DNA from: Bacteroidota bacterium | GTDB taxonomy: Bacteria > Bacteroidota > Ignavibacteria > Tepidaquicellales > Tepidaquicellaceae | NCBI GenBank assembly: GCA_018266845.1 | Contig: JAFDZO010000001.1 | Location: 13,565-77,564, forward strand | DNA: 64,000 bases | Direction of reading: 5' to 3' | Shown: positions 16,805-28,940 of the stretch, one piece after another | Numbering within the stretch: position 1 is the first letter of the stretch | How the letters are laid out: each line of letters begins with the position of its first letter | Notes under the pieces: model-generated | What the model saw: the letters and a program-made list of their open reading frames with translations, nothing else | What the model was told of the DNA's origin: nothing | The model's database searches: none | Program-made: the position numbers and the translations under genes

Positions 16805-18220
16805 TTGACTGACTTTAAAAAAATATCGGAAGAAAAAAACTACTGGAGAAAAAAGAATAAGTTTTATTATCAGTCTCTTGAAAAGTTATTTAAAAATTTA
16901 ATTTCAGAAAACTCGTCCGTACTTGAAATCGGATGCGCAGACGGAGATACCTTACACTCACTCGGTAATAAAAAATCTGCCGGAATAGATTATAATTGTT
17001 TTCATGTTGAAAATGCCAAAGCAAAATATCCGGGCATCAGATTTTATTTCATTGATATAGAAGCAAATGATTTTGAAGAAAAAACAAAAGAGATAAACGA
17101 AAAATTTGATGTTATAATTTTATCCGACTTAATCGGGACGCTAAAAGACATACAAACCGTTTTTGAAAGAATCAAAACCTTTTCCCACGAAAGAACAAAA
17201 ATAGTTGTAACCTATCATAACTATTTCTGGAATCCCATACTTAAGCTTGGCGAAACTCTTCATCTAAAAATGAAAGAGGGAGAAAAGAACTGGCTCTATA
17301 TTCACGAAATAAAAAATCTTTTATACCTTGCTGGGTTTGATGTCGTCCGCGCAGGCGGAATATTATTAATGCCTCTTAATATTCCTCTTATATCATCATT
17401 TGTAAATAAATATTTTTCAAAGATTCCTCTTGTAAAAAGATTATGCCTTGTCGGATACGTTGTAGCTAACAATGATACAAGAGAAGTCAGTGAGAAAAAA
17501 TACAAAACAACTGTGCTTGTTCCTGCAAGAAATGAAGAAGGCAACATAGCAAATATTTTAACCCGTATTCCTGATATGGGAAACGGCACTGAAATAATTT
17601 TTGTAGAGGGTAACTCCTCCGATAATACCTATGGAAAAATTGAAGAGATCATAAAACAAAATCCCGGTAAAGATATAAAACTTTTCAAGCAGCCTGGCAA
17701 AGGCAAAGGTGATGCAGTGCGTAAAGGATTTGAAAATGCTACAGGAGATATTTTGATGATTTTAGATGCAGACATGACGGTTCCTCCTGAAGATTTGCCG
17801 AAATTTTATAACGCTCTTGCCTCGGGCAAAGGAGAGTTTATTAACGGCAGCCGATTGGTTTATCAGATGCACGAAAAAGCAATGCGCAGCTTGAATAAAG
17901 CAGGAAATATTTTTTTCAGCAATGTGTTTAGCTGGCTGCTAGAACAAAGAATTACCGATACTCTTTGCGGCACAAAAGTTTTATTCAAAAAAGATTACGA
18001 CAAAATTGTTGAAAATAGAAAATACTTCGGCGACTTTGACCCATTCGGTGATTTTGATTTACTTTTCGGCGCATCAAAACTGAATTTAAAAATTATCGAA
18101 ATACCTGTACGCTACGGAGAACGCACTTACGGCGAAACAAATATCAGTCGTTTCCGTGACGGTATGATGTTATTGCGCATGTGTTTCTTTGCTATGAGAA
18201 AACTAAAATTCAATCAGTAG
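16805..18220 (+). CDS. methyltransferase - glycosyltransferase family 2 fusion
   Basis: A 471-residue two-domain protein. Residues 1-225 form a class I methyltransferase: SVLEIGCADGDTLHSLGN as SAM motif, then FDVIILSDLIGTLKDI. Residues 235-471 form a GT2 domain of the polyprenyl-phosphate (DPM1-like) kind: TVLVPARNEEGNIANILTRI, the metal site MILDADMTVPPEDLP, then GSRLVYQMHEKAMRSLNKAG and DTLCGTKVLFKK. No membrane spans follow the GT domain. The start is TTG three bases after the previous stop, and the stop abuts the next TTG. The fused domains are likely to act in one pathway; substrates are unknown. Confidence 0.85.
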   Translation: MTDFKKISEEKNYWRKKNKFYYQSLEKLFKNLISENSSVLEIGCADGDTLHSLGNKKSAGIDYNCFHVENAKAKYPGIRFYFIDIEANDFEEKTKEINEKFDVIILSDLIGTLKDIQTVFERIKTFSHERTKIVVTYHNYFWNPILKLGETLHLKMKEGEKNWLYIHEIKNLLYLAGFDVVRAGGILLMPLNIPLISSFVNKYFSKIPLVKRLCLVGYVVANNDTREVSEKKYKTTVLVPARNEEGNIANILTRIPDMGNGTEIIFVEGNSSDNTYGKIEEIIKQNPGKDIKLFKQPGKGKGDAVRKGFENATGDILMILDADMTVPPEDLPKFYNALASGKGEFINGSRLVYQMHEKAMRSLNKAGNIFFSNVFSWLLEQRITDTLCGTKVLFKKDYDKIVENRKYFGDFDPFGDFDLLFGASKLNLKIIEIPVRYGERTYGETNISRFRDGMMLLRMCFFAMRKLKFNQ

Positions 18221-19555
18221 TTGGCTGAACGAAAAAAAATATTATTCATAGTTGTACTTTCCTTTCTTTTTGCATTATCAATATTCAGAGTAATTTCGTT
18301 TATTGAGCAGGTCAGCCGGCAAAGTCTTCAGATGGATTTTACTGCATACTACACTGCGGGAAAAGTGATGAACCTCGGTTTAAATCCTTACAAAAATTAT
18401 ATCACACAGGACTGGCTTTTGTGGGATGGCGTTGCGCAGTTTAATCACAGCCGGTTTTTATATCCTCCTATAGCAGGAAATTTTTTTCAACCCTTTGCAA
18501 AATTTCACTATGATACAGCTAAACATATTTGGAATTATCTGAACTTCATATTTGTCATTGCTGGAATTTTTTTCTGGTTAAAAATATTCAGGTTTGAAAA
18601 AAATATTTTCATTGTTTTAATTACAGGAATTTTTTCTTTCAATTTTTTCCCTTTATATACACTTCTTGAAAGGGGGCAGATAGACGGACTCTCTTTTTTG
18701 TTGATTACTTTCAGCGCATATTTTTCATTTAAAAAAAACAATCAACCTGCCTCAGGATTTTTTTTAGCCCTTGCGTCAATATTTAAGTTTTACAGCCTTC
18801 TTCTTGTTCCGTTTTACATAGTTAAAAAAAAATATAAAACAGCTTTATCAACTGTTTTCACTTTTACTGCAATAATAATTTTAATGTATGTTATAAACAG
18901 TTCGCAGGAAGTTAATGATTACGTTTTATATCAGGCACCAAGAATATCACAATATGGAGAGAGCGGTACGGATGAAATGAGACCAGACTCATGGATATTA
19001 AAAAACTATTTTCGCATATCACGGTACTCAATTTCGATGGTTGAGGGCAGAACTTATCTCTCGGAATCCATAAGCTTTTTTTCAAATGCCTCCTTGGTAA
19101 GACTAATTGCTCAGGTAGAAGCTGCCGCAGGAATAAATATACCGGCAAGTGTTATCTCTATGCTTTTTTTACTATGCGCTTTTATTTTTTTATATAAAAA
19201 AAAGAAATATCATTCGGACATAGAATTGTTTATGTTAACAATTTTGTTCATTCTTCTGTTCAGTCCGTTTACATGGGTGATGAATTTAATCTGGCTTATC
19301 CCTTTGTTTTTTATATTGGTAGAATTAGTAAAAAGAAGAGGATATAGAAATTTATCTTTTATTCTGATGGTTATAGGCTTGTTTATAATTTTCATTCCCG
19401 ATAATCATAGAACATATGTTAGTATTGTTGATAACATTATTAAGCACAGATATATTGCAGGTGAGGTATTAATTATAACAGGTGTGATATTATTGCCTAG
19501 GTATAAAACGCCTAAAACTTCAGCTTCAAAGCTTTCGAAATTTTCTTCCATATGA
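18221..19555 (+). CDS. polytopic glycosyltransferase (GT87/DUF2029-like)
   Basis: A 444-residue protein with about ten spans. The N-terminal outside loop has the GT-C acidic motif (LQMDFTAYYTAGKVMNLGLN, then PYKNY) typical of GT87 mannosyltransferase-like enzymes, and LLERGQIDGLSFLLITFSAY is the other conserved segment. The TTG start directly follows the stop of the fusion gene. It is the last gene of the operon. Its final 44 bases overlap the 3' end of the PAP2 gene on the other strand. Confidence 0.8.
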   Translation: MAERKKILFIVVLSFLFALSIFRVISFIEQVSRQSLQMDFTAYYTAGKVMNLGLNPYKNYITQDWLLWDGVAQFNHSRFLYPPIAGNFFQPFAKFHYDTAKHIWNYLNFIFVIAGIFFWLKIFRFEKNIFIVLITGIFSFNFFPLYTLLERGQIDGLSFLLITFSAYFSFKKNNQPASGFFLALASIFKFYSLLLVPFYIVKKKYKTALSTVFTFTAIIILMYVINSSQEVNDYVLYQAPRISQYGESGTDEMRPDSWILKNYFRISRYSISMVEGRTYLSESISFFSNASLVRLIAQVEAAAGINIPASVISMLFLLCAFIFLYKKKKYHSDIELFMLTILFILLFSPFTWVMNLIWLIPLFFILVELVKRRGYRNLSFILMVIGLFIIFIPDNHRTYVSIVDNIIKHRYIAGEVLIITGVILLPRYKTPKTSASKLSKFSSI

Positions 19556-20066
19556 ATATAAAAATCAGCGCAGCAAAAACTCCAAGCAGAGCGCCGCACA
19601 ATATATCAAACGGATAATGTACTCCTACAAACACTCTTGAAATGGAAACTAAAAATGCTGTAATAAATAACGGATATTTGAAATTTTTATAGAAGTGAGA
19701 AATCAAAGTCGCAGCACCGAAATTATTTATTGCATGCGATGAAGTGAACGAAAACGAATCGGTACAATTCACAAGTAAATGAACGCCCTGCAATGCATTG
19801 CAGGGGCGTACACGGTGGAAAAAATCTTTTATGTAAAAACTGTTTACCTGGTCAGTTAATGTTACAAGCAGCAAAGCCATTACCACAACTACTTTACCCT
19901 TTGCTCCGCCTTTAAAAAAAAGCCAGCCGAGCAGAATTATATAAACCAAAAACCAGTGATTATTCTCAGTGATAAAGGGCATTACTTTATCACAAAGAGG
20001 GTTTGCTAAAGTTTTATTTATAAAGTAAAAAAGAGAGACATCAATATTTTGTAAAAACTCTCCCAA
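19512..20066 (-). CDS. PAP2-family membrane phosphatase
   Basis: A 184-residue protein with five or six spans. All three PAP2 motifs are present: KDFFHRVRP, TSSHAINN (Thr in place of the usual Pro of PSGH) and SRVFVGVHYPFD, giving the catalytic histidines. Candidate substrates are undecaprenyl diphosphate or phosphatidyl phosphates; size and motif spacing fit a BcrC-like enzyme. The TTG start abuts the hutU stop. A 27-nt near-perfect palindrome centred on TGCAATGCATTGCA (19783-19809) lies in the coding sequence for RPCNALQGVH, between motifs 1 and 2, without adding residues relative to the family. Confidence 0.88.
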   Translation of the reverse strand: MGEFLQNIDVSLFYFINKTLANPLCDKVMPFITENNHWFLVYIILLGWLFFKGGAKGKVVVVMALLLVTLTDQVNSFYIKDFFHRVRPCNALQGVHLLVNCTDSFSFTSSHAINNFGAATLISHFYKNFKYPLFITAFLVSISRVFVGVHYPFDILCGALLGVFAALIFIFIWKKISKALKLKF

Positions 20067-21716
20067 TTATTTCAGCATCGGCATGTTTATTCCGAATTTC
20101 TTCTGCTCTTCTATTGCAAGTTCATATCCTGCATCGGCATGTCTAACTATTCCCATTCCCGGGTCATACGTCAGACATCTTTCAAGTCTTGTTTCTGCCT
20201 CTTTAGAGCCGTCTGCGACTATTACCATTCCCGAGTGAATAGAATTACCTATTCCTACTCCGCCGCCGTGATGCAATGAAGTCCATGATGCACCGCCAAC
20301 GCAGTGTAATGCAAAGTTAAGCACGGGCCAATCTGCAATTGCATCAGAGCCGTCAATCATTCTTTCAGTTTCTCTGTTCGGAGAGGCAACGCTTCCGCAG
20401 TCAAGATGGTCTCTTCCGATTACTATCGGAGCCGAGACAATTCCGTCTCTCACCAAATCATTAAATATCTTTCCTGCTTTTGCTCTTGCGCCGTAACCCA
20501 GCCAGCAGATACGCGCAGGCAATCCCTGAAAGTGAACTTTCTCTTTCGCTGCCTTCAGCCATTTGTGAAGAAGTTTATCATCCGGGAAGGCATTCATAAT
20601 TGCTTCGTCTGTTCTGTATATATCTTCAGGATTTCCCGAGAGCGCAACCCATCTGAAAGGACCTTTGCCCTCGCAGAAAAGCGGGCGCACATATTCCGGC
20701 ACAAAGCCCGGAATATCAAACGCATTTTCAAATCCGTTTGCCTTCGCCTCGCCTCTTAAATTATTTCCATAGTCAAAAGTTATTGCGCCGCGCTGCATAA
20801 ACTCCCACATAGTTTTGCAATGTATCACAACTGTTTTTCTTGAAAGCTCAATGTATTTATCGGGATTAGTTTTTCTTAATTCAAGCGCCTGCTCTAAGCT
20901 CATTCCCATAGGAACATAGCCCGTCAGCATATCGTGAGCAGAAGTCTGATCTGTGAGAGCATCTGGAATAATTCCGCGCTTTAAAATCTCCGGTAAAATT
21001 TCTCCTGCATTACCTACAAGCCCGACTGAGCGCGCCTCGCCTCTTTCTTTCGCGGCGAGAACAAGTTTCAATGCCTCATCCAAATCTTCCGTTATCAAAT
21101 CGCAATAGCCCGTATCAACCCTTCTTTGTATTCTGGTTTTATCAACATCTATTCCTAAGAACGCAGCGCCGTTTAAAGTAGCTGCTAACGGCTGAGCTCC
21201 ACCCATTCCTCCAAGCCCGGCAGTGAGAACTAATTTTCCGCTGAGCGTTCCGCCAAAATGTTTATTGGCGCAAGCGGCAAAAGTTTCATACGTGCCCTGT
21301 AAAATTCCCTGCGTGCCTATGTAAATCCAGCTCCCTGCCGTCATCTGTCCGTACATTATAAGTCCCATTGCTTCAAGTCTTCTGAACTCATCCCACGTAG
21401 CCCACGCAGGAACAAGCTGAGAGTTTGAAATTAAAACTCTTGGAGCGTTTGTATGTGTTTTAAAAACAGCCACGGGTTTTCCTGACTGCACCAGCAGCGT
21501 TTCATCTTCGTTAAGATTTTTTAATGTCTCTACAATTTTATCGAAGCATTCCCAGTTACGGGCTGCTTTTCCTGAACCGCCGTACACAACTAAATCTTCG
21601 GGGCGTTCTGCAACATCGGGGTCAAGATTATTCATTATCATCCGCATTGCGGCTTCGGTAATCCAGTTTTTGCAGGATAAAGTATTTCCTGTCGGGGCTT
21701 TAACTATTCTTGACAT
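20067..21716 (-). CDS. hutU: urocanate hydratase
   Basis: Second enzyme of histidine breakdown, converting urocanate to imidazolonepropionate with tightly bound NAD acting as electrophile. The 549-residue length and the long conserved core match the family: [39 protein letters not shown] and [16 protein letters not shown], which holds the active-site cysteine. The NAD-binding glycine loop is [11 protein letters not shown]. hutH, hutI and the formimino-glutamate genes are not in this window. It is followed by the PAP2 gene with no gap, an unusual partner. Confidence 0.97.
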   Translation of the reverse strand: MSRIVKAPTGNTLSCKNWITEAAMRMIMNNLDPDVAERPEDLVVYGGSGKAARNWECFDKIVETLKNLNEDETLLVQSGKPVAVFKTHTNAPRVLISNSQLVPAWATWDEFRRLEAMGLIMYGQMTAGSWIYIGTQGILQGTYETFAACANKHFGGTLSGKLVLTAGLGGMGGAQPLAATLNGAAFLGIDVDKTRIQRRVDTGYCDLITEDLDEALKLVLAAKERGEARSVGLVGNAGEILPEILKRGIIPDALTDQTSAHDMLTGYVPMGMSLEQALELRKTNPDKYIELSRKTVVIHCKTMWEFMQRGAITFDYGNNLRGEAKANGFENAFDIPGFVPEYVRPLFCEGKGPFRWVALSGNPEDIYRTDEAIMNAFPDDKLLHKWLKAAKEKVHFQGLPARICWLGYGARAKAGKIFNDLVRDGIVSAPIVIGRDHLDCGSVASPNRETERMIDGSDAIADWPVLNFALHCVGGASWTSLHHGGGVGIGNSIHSGMVIVADGSKEAETRLERCLTYDPGMGIVRHADAGYELAIEEQKKFGINMPMLK

Positions 21717-22089
21717 ATTGAGGTTAAATTTTTTGTATTACACAAAATATTAAATAAGGGATGTTTTAAAAAGATAAATTCTCATTCTTTATTCAGGATA
21801 TATTTTGCAAAAATATCCATATTTTTTATCGGGTTAAATTTTGTAAAAACATGTACTGAAACTTACGCCCCCTCGTAAGTTTTGAGGTAAACTATTGTTT
21901 TATCAGTGTTAAATTTTTAGATTCATTTTTAAAAAATAAGATACAATCTTGCCAAAGAACGAAGCGGAAAAATATTCCTCTGTAAATATAATAAGCAGAA
22001 TTCTTTTCTCAAACGAAAAGCTGCCTATATGTATATATAGGAAATTTTTCTGCGATTTGCCTTTACAAATACTCTGACTGATTTTTCCA
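21717..22089. other. intergenic gap upstream of hutU
   Basis: The only structure seen is a perfect 9-bp hairpin, AAACTTACG (21859-21867) and CGTAAGTTT (21874-21882) with a six-base C-rich loop. Neither strand has a proper T run after it, so it is not called a terminator. It could be a leader hairpin for hutU, but nothing supports a specific regulator. Confidence 0.4.
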
Positions 22090-22122
22090 ATAAAAAAAGG
22101 CGGAGTGTTATTTCCGCCTTTC
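22090..22122 (-). terminator. terminator of the T9SS propeller gene
   Basis: Read leftward: AAAGGCGGA, an eight-base loop, TCCGCC and seven T. It lies 11 bases after the stop of the gene at 22133-24424. Confidence 0.8.
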
Positions 22123-22132
22123 AAATTTTGCT

Positions 22133-24424
22133 TTACTTTACCAGCATCATTTTTTTTGTCTCTGAAAAATCACCTGCCCTTATCCTGTAAAAATAAACTC
22201 CCGTTGATAAGTTCGCTGCGTTAAATTCAAATGTATAATCACCTGCCTTCATTTCCGAATTAACTAACTCCTGCACAATTTTTCCCGATAAATCATAAAC
22301 AGTAATATTTACAAATTCACTTCGCGGAATTTCGAAACTTATTCTTGTCGAAGGATTAAACGGATTAGGATAATTCTGCTTTAACGAATATGATTTCGGA
22401 AGCGCGCCGTTCTCGTTTATATTAGTTATAAAATTTACAGTCGAATCCAAATCGTAATGCCGCAGCACTCCGAGCTGTAGCTCTGTAATAAATAAATCAT
22501 TTCTGATTTTATCATAATAATAAATCGGTCCCGTAAATCTTTTTTTGTATAAGACTCGTAAGGCAGTTCTTGAATAGGGGGAAGAAGTACTATGCTCGCT
22601 CATTCGGAGAGAATCGTCCGATATAATAAAGCCGTACATTTTATTTTTTGCCTGATTAATTCCTACAACTTTGCCAAGACCGGTTATCTTTCCCAGTATG
22701 GCATTATTGGCTGCGTTAACAATTATGTTGCCTACAAATAACCTGTTTGAGACGGAATCATAATACATGCAGTTTTCTTCAAACGCCGACATAGTATCAT
22801 TCCATTGCGCCGCTACTGCAAAGGAATCAACTGCCATAGTTGACGTGTTAAAAACTTTTAATCTTCGGGCGTTTTTATCGAGGCAAAATAATTTACTGAA
22901 ATCAGGCGCAATTATTAGCTGCAGCATTCCTATACCGCCGGCATCGGGATTAAATGTAAATCCGGGAATCGGAGTAGTGCTTTCAACAGCATTTGTTACT
23001 GCGTTTATTTTAACTATGTTTCCAAACTCAGGAAAACTGACAAATATTTTTTGCAAGAACTTATCATAACACATAACTGCTATTGCATCGTTTCTTCCTT
23101 CGTTTATCGGGAGAGTAATAGTTGCTGTTACGGTATTTGTTGCAGGATTAATAACCGAAATAGTGCTTGCCATATGATTAAGCACAAAAACTTTATTTAG
23201 TGCCGAATCAGTTCTTACCACGCAGGACCAGTTTCCTGCTTTTGATTTTGTAGCGGCAAAGGTATTTATGTTGTACTTTACAATATCTGAGCCGCCAAGC
23301 CTGCAAGCTATAAAAAGACTATTGTTATCGGGTGAAATATCCATCTCATCCAGTGTTACTCCAATGTGAACGGAATCAATAACGTTAGTTGCCATATTCA
23401 TAATTTCGATATAACCGGAGTGCATATCGGGCCACACTAATTTATTCCCGGCTTCGTAAACCAATGCCTTGTAAGTTTTATCTCCTCTTTTGGCAGAATC
23501 CAAAACACCGGTATTAAAATCGAGTATATACATTTTTGACCACGCGCCCCCCTGTCCCTGCTGGTCATAGCCGGTTGAATTCATGAAGTATCCCTTGCCC
23601 GTTCTTTTATCATATTCAAATCCGGTAACATCTGAACCGAGTTTTTTCGTCATTGTAATTAATCCTGTTGACATAGATACAGCGAACATTGTATCTGGAT
23701 TTGCCATAATAAATCTGTTGCGTGAAGAATCAGCAGCAACTATACCGCAAACAGTTGAAGTTATTATAGGGAGAATTCTCAGTGTGTTAAAAGGTGAAAC
23801 ACAGTTAAAAACTTTAAGTTGAGGGTAGCTTCCGACTAAATTTCTTGAAGACACATAAACCTTTGTTCCCAGACTATCAAATACCATTGAACTGACAGTG
23901 AATCCTACATTGATAGAATCAAGCAGGGTGAAATTAGTTCCGTTTAATATTTTTATTTTGTTTCCGTCTCCTATAAAAATTCTATTTCTTAGGGTATCAA
24001 ATGAAACTCCGCCTTGAGAGCTATTATAAGTGTATGAACCGACTAAAGCAGAAGTTTGAGGATTGACCAGATAAATAACTGAAGGACTGGCATCGGTATT
24101 GCCGCAAAGTATATAGCCGTTTGGCGGATTTACATATACATACGAAATTGTAAACGAAGTAGCATAAGGATAACTGACGGATTTAAGGTAAGACTTATTA
24201 ATAATATCTATTTGCGCAATGTGTTCATTCATTATAGGAGTTGTGTATGCAAGACCGCGCCGCTGGTCAATTGCGATGTCATACATTTTTACCGAGCTTG
24301 GGCTTGAGTTACCGGTGAGTTTTGTTTTCAGGTTTGAATAATCAAGCAGGCGGTAAGTCTGAATTTGGGAAAATGCTGACTGTATAAATAATATACAGGC
24401 AAAAAAGGTGAGGACTGCCTTCAT
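22133..24424 (-). CDS. T9SS-exported beta-propeller (YVTN-like) protein
   Basis: A 763-residue exported protein. A signal peptide is at 1-19 (VLTFFACILFIQSAFS). Repeats of the YVTN beta-propeller kind fill the middle, e.g. VFVLNHMASTISVINPATNT and LIIAPDFSKLFCLDKNARRL. The last 84 residues are a T9SS type A sorting domain: SLKQNYPNPFNPSTRISFEI, VYDLSGKIVQELVN, GVYFYRIRAG and SETKKMMLVK. The product should cross the outer membrane by the type IX system and be attached to or released from the surface. The ligand is unknown. It has its own terminator and is monocistronic. Confidence 0.92.
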   Translation of the reverse strand: MKAVLTFFACILFIQSAFSQIQTYRLLDYSNLKTKLTGNSSPSSVKMYDIAIDQRRGLAYTTPIMNEHIAQIDIINKSYLKSVSYPYATSFTISYVYVNPPNGYILCGNTDASPSVIYLVNPQTSALVGSYTYNSSQGGVSFDTLRNRIFIGDGNKIKILNGTNFTLLDSINVGFTVSSMVFDSLGTKVYVSSRNLVGSYPQLKVFNCVSPFNTLRILPIITSTVCGIVAADSSRNRFIMANPDTMFAVSMSTGLITMTKKLGSDVTGFEYDKRTGKGYFMNSTGYDQQGQGGAWSKMYILDFNTGVLDSAKRGDKTYKALVYEAGNKLVWPDMHSGYIEIMNMATNVIDSVHIGVTLDEMDISPDNNSLFIACRLGGSDIVKYNINTFAATKSKAGNWSCVVRTDSALNKVFVLNHMASTISVINPATNTVTATITLPINEGRNDAIAVMCYDKFLQKIFVSFPEFGNIVKINAVTNAVESTTPIPGFTFNPDAGGIGMLQLIIAPDFSKLFCLDKNARRLKVFNTSTMAVDSFAVAAQWNDTMSAFEENCMYYDSVSNRLFVGNIIVNAANNAILGKITGLGKVVGINQAKNKMYGFIISDDSLRMSEHSTSSPYSRTALRVLYKKRFTGPIYYYDKIRNDLFITELQLGVLRHYDLDSTVNFITNINENGALPKSYSLKQNYPNPFNPSTRISFEIPRSEFVNITVYDLSGKIVQELVNSEMKAGDYTFEFNAANLSTGVYFYRIRAGDFSETKKMMLVK

Positions 24425-24481
24425 TGAGGAAAAGTTAATTTCTACAAAATAAATAATACATATTAAATTGACAATACGGGT

Positions 24482-25398
24482 ACGAAAAAAGTTTAACGAA
24501 AAAACACTTCATTTTTTGTTAGCAATATATTCTTACTCGCAGCTATGCTCCAGCGTAGCAGCGAAAAGACTACAGCTCCCCTTTGGTTACAACGCCGGAG
24601 CGTTGTAACCAGAACAACTTTTGTTAGCAGTATACTCTTACTCACAGCTATGGACCAGCGTAGCTGCGAAAAGACTACTGCTCCCCTTTGGTTACAACGC
24701 TGGAGCGTTGTAACCAGAACAACTTTTGTTAGCAATATTTTCTTACTCGCAGCTATGCACCAGCGTAGCAGTGAAAAGACTACTGCCCACATTGGTTACG
24801 ACGCTGGAGCGTTGTAACCAGAACAACTTTTGTTAGCAATATATTCTTACTCGCAGCTATGCTCCAGCGTAGCAGCGAAAAGACTACTGCTCCCCTTTGG
24901 TTACAACGCTGGAGCGTTGTAACCAGAACAACTTTTGTTAGCAATATTTTCTTACTCGCAGTATGCACCAGCGTAGCAGTGAAAAGACTACTGCCCACAT
25001 TGGTTACGACGCTGGAGCGTTGTAACCAGAACAACTTTTGTTAGCAATATATTCTTACTCGCAGCTATGCTCCAGCGTAGCAGCGAAAAGACTACTGCTC
25101 CCCTTTGGTTACAACGCCGGAGCGTTGCAACCAGAACAACTTTTGTTAGCAGTATATTCTTACTCACAGCTTTGCACCAGCGTAGCTGCGAAAAGACTAC
25201 TGCCCCCATTGGTTACAACGCCGGAGCGTTGCAACCAGAACAACTTTTGTTAGCAATATATTCTTACTCGCAGCTATGCTCCAGCGTAGCTGCGAAAAGG
25301 CTACTGCCCCCATTGGTTACAACGCTGGAGCGTTGTAACCAGAACAACGAAAAAGGTTTAACGAATAAATATTTCATTTTTTGTTGTTAATATATTTG
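24482..25398. repeat. tandem palindrome array, about 104-bp units
   Basis: Eight 24-nt palindromes with stem GTTACAACGC and loop TGGA or CGGA start at 24586, 24691, 24795, 24900, 25003, 25108, 25212 and 25316, a period of 103-105 bp. Each unit also holds a second palindrome, GCTATGC-TCCA-GCGTAGC with outer TCGC/GCGA. Units 2-3 and 4-5 are near-identical pairs, so a block of about 209 bp was duplicated. The flanks carry an imperfect direct repeat of about 50 bp (24482-24531 and about 25348-25398) that contains TTTAACGAA and TTCATTTTTTGTT. Several open frames run through the array on both strands but have no coding features. The design is that of the RAYT-flanking palindromes at 2-3.5 kb. Confidence 0.9.
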
Positions 25399-25412
25399 TG
25401 ATTTTTATCGCT

Positions 25413-26267
25413 ATGACAAATAAATTTTCAGAAGAGCTTTTAAGGCAGATAGAAATGGCTTCTCTCATTCTTGAGAGGCAAAGATATTACTCCGAAGACG
25501 AGCTTGCCGATAAGCTAAGCACAAGCGTTACCACGATAAGAAGAGACGCAAATAAACTAAGGCAGCTTGGCGTGGGAATATACTCGCGGAAAAATGTTTT
25601 TGAGATAATAAATATTTCGGATGATACGCTTAATACGTTAATCACCGCATACCTTTCTCTTAATGATAATATTAATATTAGGAATTTAAAGCTCATCCAG
25701 AAAAAATTCGGAGAAAACGCGCTTGGTGTTTTTGTGAAAATTTTGAAAGCAATAAACAGAAAACATATAATTGAGCTTGGCTACGGCTACAATATGCACG
25801 GGGAAATTAAATGGCGCGCCGTAACTCCATTGAGCTTAATAAATACAGGCAGAACTTTCCATTTATATGGAGTAGAGAATGAAGATTCCGATGAAATAAA
25901 ATGTTACTTAATTGAAAGAATAATTGATATAAGATTCACCGATAAAAAAAGTTCGGTGAAAAATTTGCCCGGCGCATATAATATTTATGAAAAATCATGG
26001 GGAACATACAGCGGCGGCGAGGCGTATGACGTGGAGTTAAAATTTTCTAAAGGCACAGGCAAGCTGATAAAGGATAAGATATGGATTGAGAATCAGGAGA
26101 TAACAGATAAAGACGACTTTGTAATTATGAAAATGAAGGTGAAGCTTTCCTATGAATTTATTGCGTGGGTAATGGGCTGGGGGAAAGAAGTTGAGGTGAT
26201 AAAACCAATAGAGCTGAGGAAGGAGATTTTGCAGAGGGCGAAGGATATAACCTCACTTTATAAATAG
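25413..26267 (+). CDS. WYL-domain transcriptional regulator
   Basis: A 284-residue protein. Residues 1-55 form a DeoR/HTH_11-like winged helix: QRYYSEDELADKLSTSVTTI followed by RRDANKLRQLGVGI. Residues about 105-190 form a WYL-like ligand domain (HIIELGYGYNMHGEIKWRAV, then TPLSLINTGRTFHLYGVEN). The C-terminal part is a WYL extension (VMKMKVKLSYEFIAWVMGW). WYL regulators sense nucleic acid or nucleotide signals and often control defence or DNA repair genes; no target is evident here. I chose ATG at 25413 over GTG at 25398. The gene sits between two groups of palindromes. Confidence 0.85.
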   Translation: MTNKFSEELLRQIEMASLILERQRYYSEDELADKLSTSVTTIRRDANKLRQLGVGIYSRKNVFEIINISDDTLNTLITAYLSLNDNINIRNLKLIQKKFGENALGVFVKILKAINRKHIIELGYGYNMHGEIKWRAVTPLSLINTGRTFHLYGVENEDSDEIKCYLIERIIDIRFTDKKSSVKNLPGAYNIYEKSWGTYSGGEAYDVELKFSKGTGKLIKDKIWIENQEITDKDDFVIMKMKVKLSYEFIAWVMGWGKEVEVIKPIELRKEILQRAKDITSLYK

Positions 26268-26302
26268 TGAAAAGGTCAAATAGTGAAATAGTGTTCAATT
26301 CC

Positions 26303-26405
26303 GTTGCGACGCAGGAGCATCGCAACGAGGAGATAGTAGTCTCTCGTTACAGCGCTCCTGCGTTGTAACGTACTTACTCTGGTTACGACGCTCCAGCGTA
26401 GTAAC
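26303..26405. repeat. three REP-like palindromes
   Basis: Three 24-nt palindromes, at 26303-26326 (stem GTTGCGACGC, loop AGGA), 26346-26369 (GTTACAGCGC, loop TCCT) and 26382-26405 (GTTACGACGC, loop TCCA). They lie between the WYL gene and ligA, which converge here, and may serve as a shared 3' end. The three differ from each other in the middle of the stem, with mostly matched changes on the other side. Confidence 0.85.
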
Positions 26406-26418
26406 CTTATAACTCTAA

Positions 26419-28920
<2,502 letters not shown>

Positions 28921-28940
<20 letters not shown>

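Noticed and set aside
21909-22124. 71-codon leftward ORF between the propeller gene and hutU
   Set aside because: It runs through the terminator of the propeller gene and has low-complexity content with no motif.
24586-25339. CRISPR-like regular repeats
   Set aside because: The repeats are regular, but the sequence between them is itself repeated with few changes, the unit is about 104 bp and no cas gene is present. They are palindrome arrays.
24493-25390. Several overlapping ORFs on both strands in the 104-bp array
   Set aside because: Periodic translations of a repeat; they overlap each other and have no start context or homology signal.
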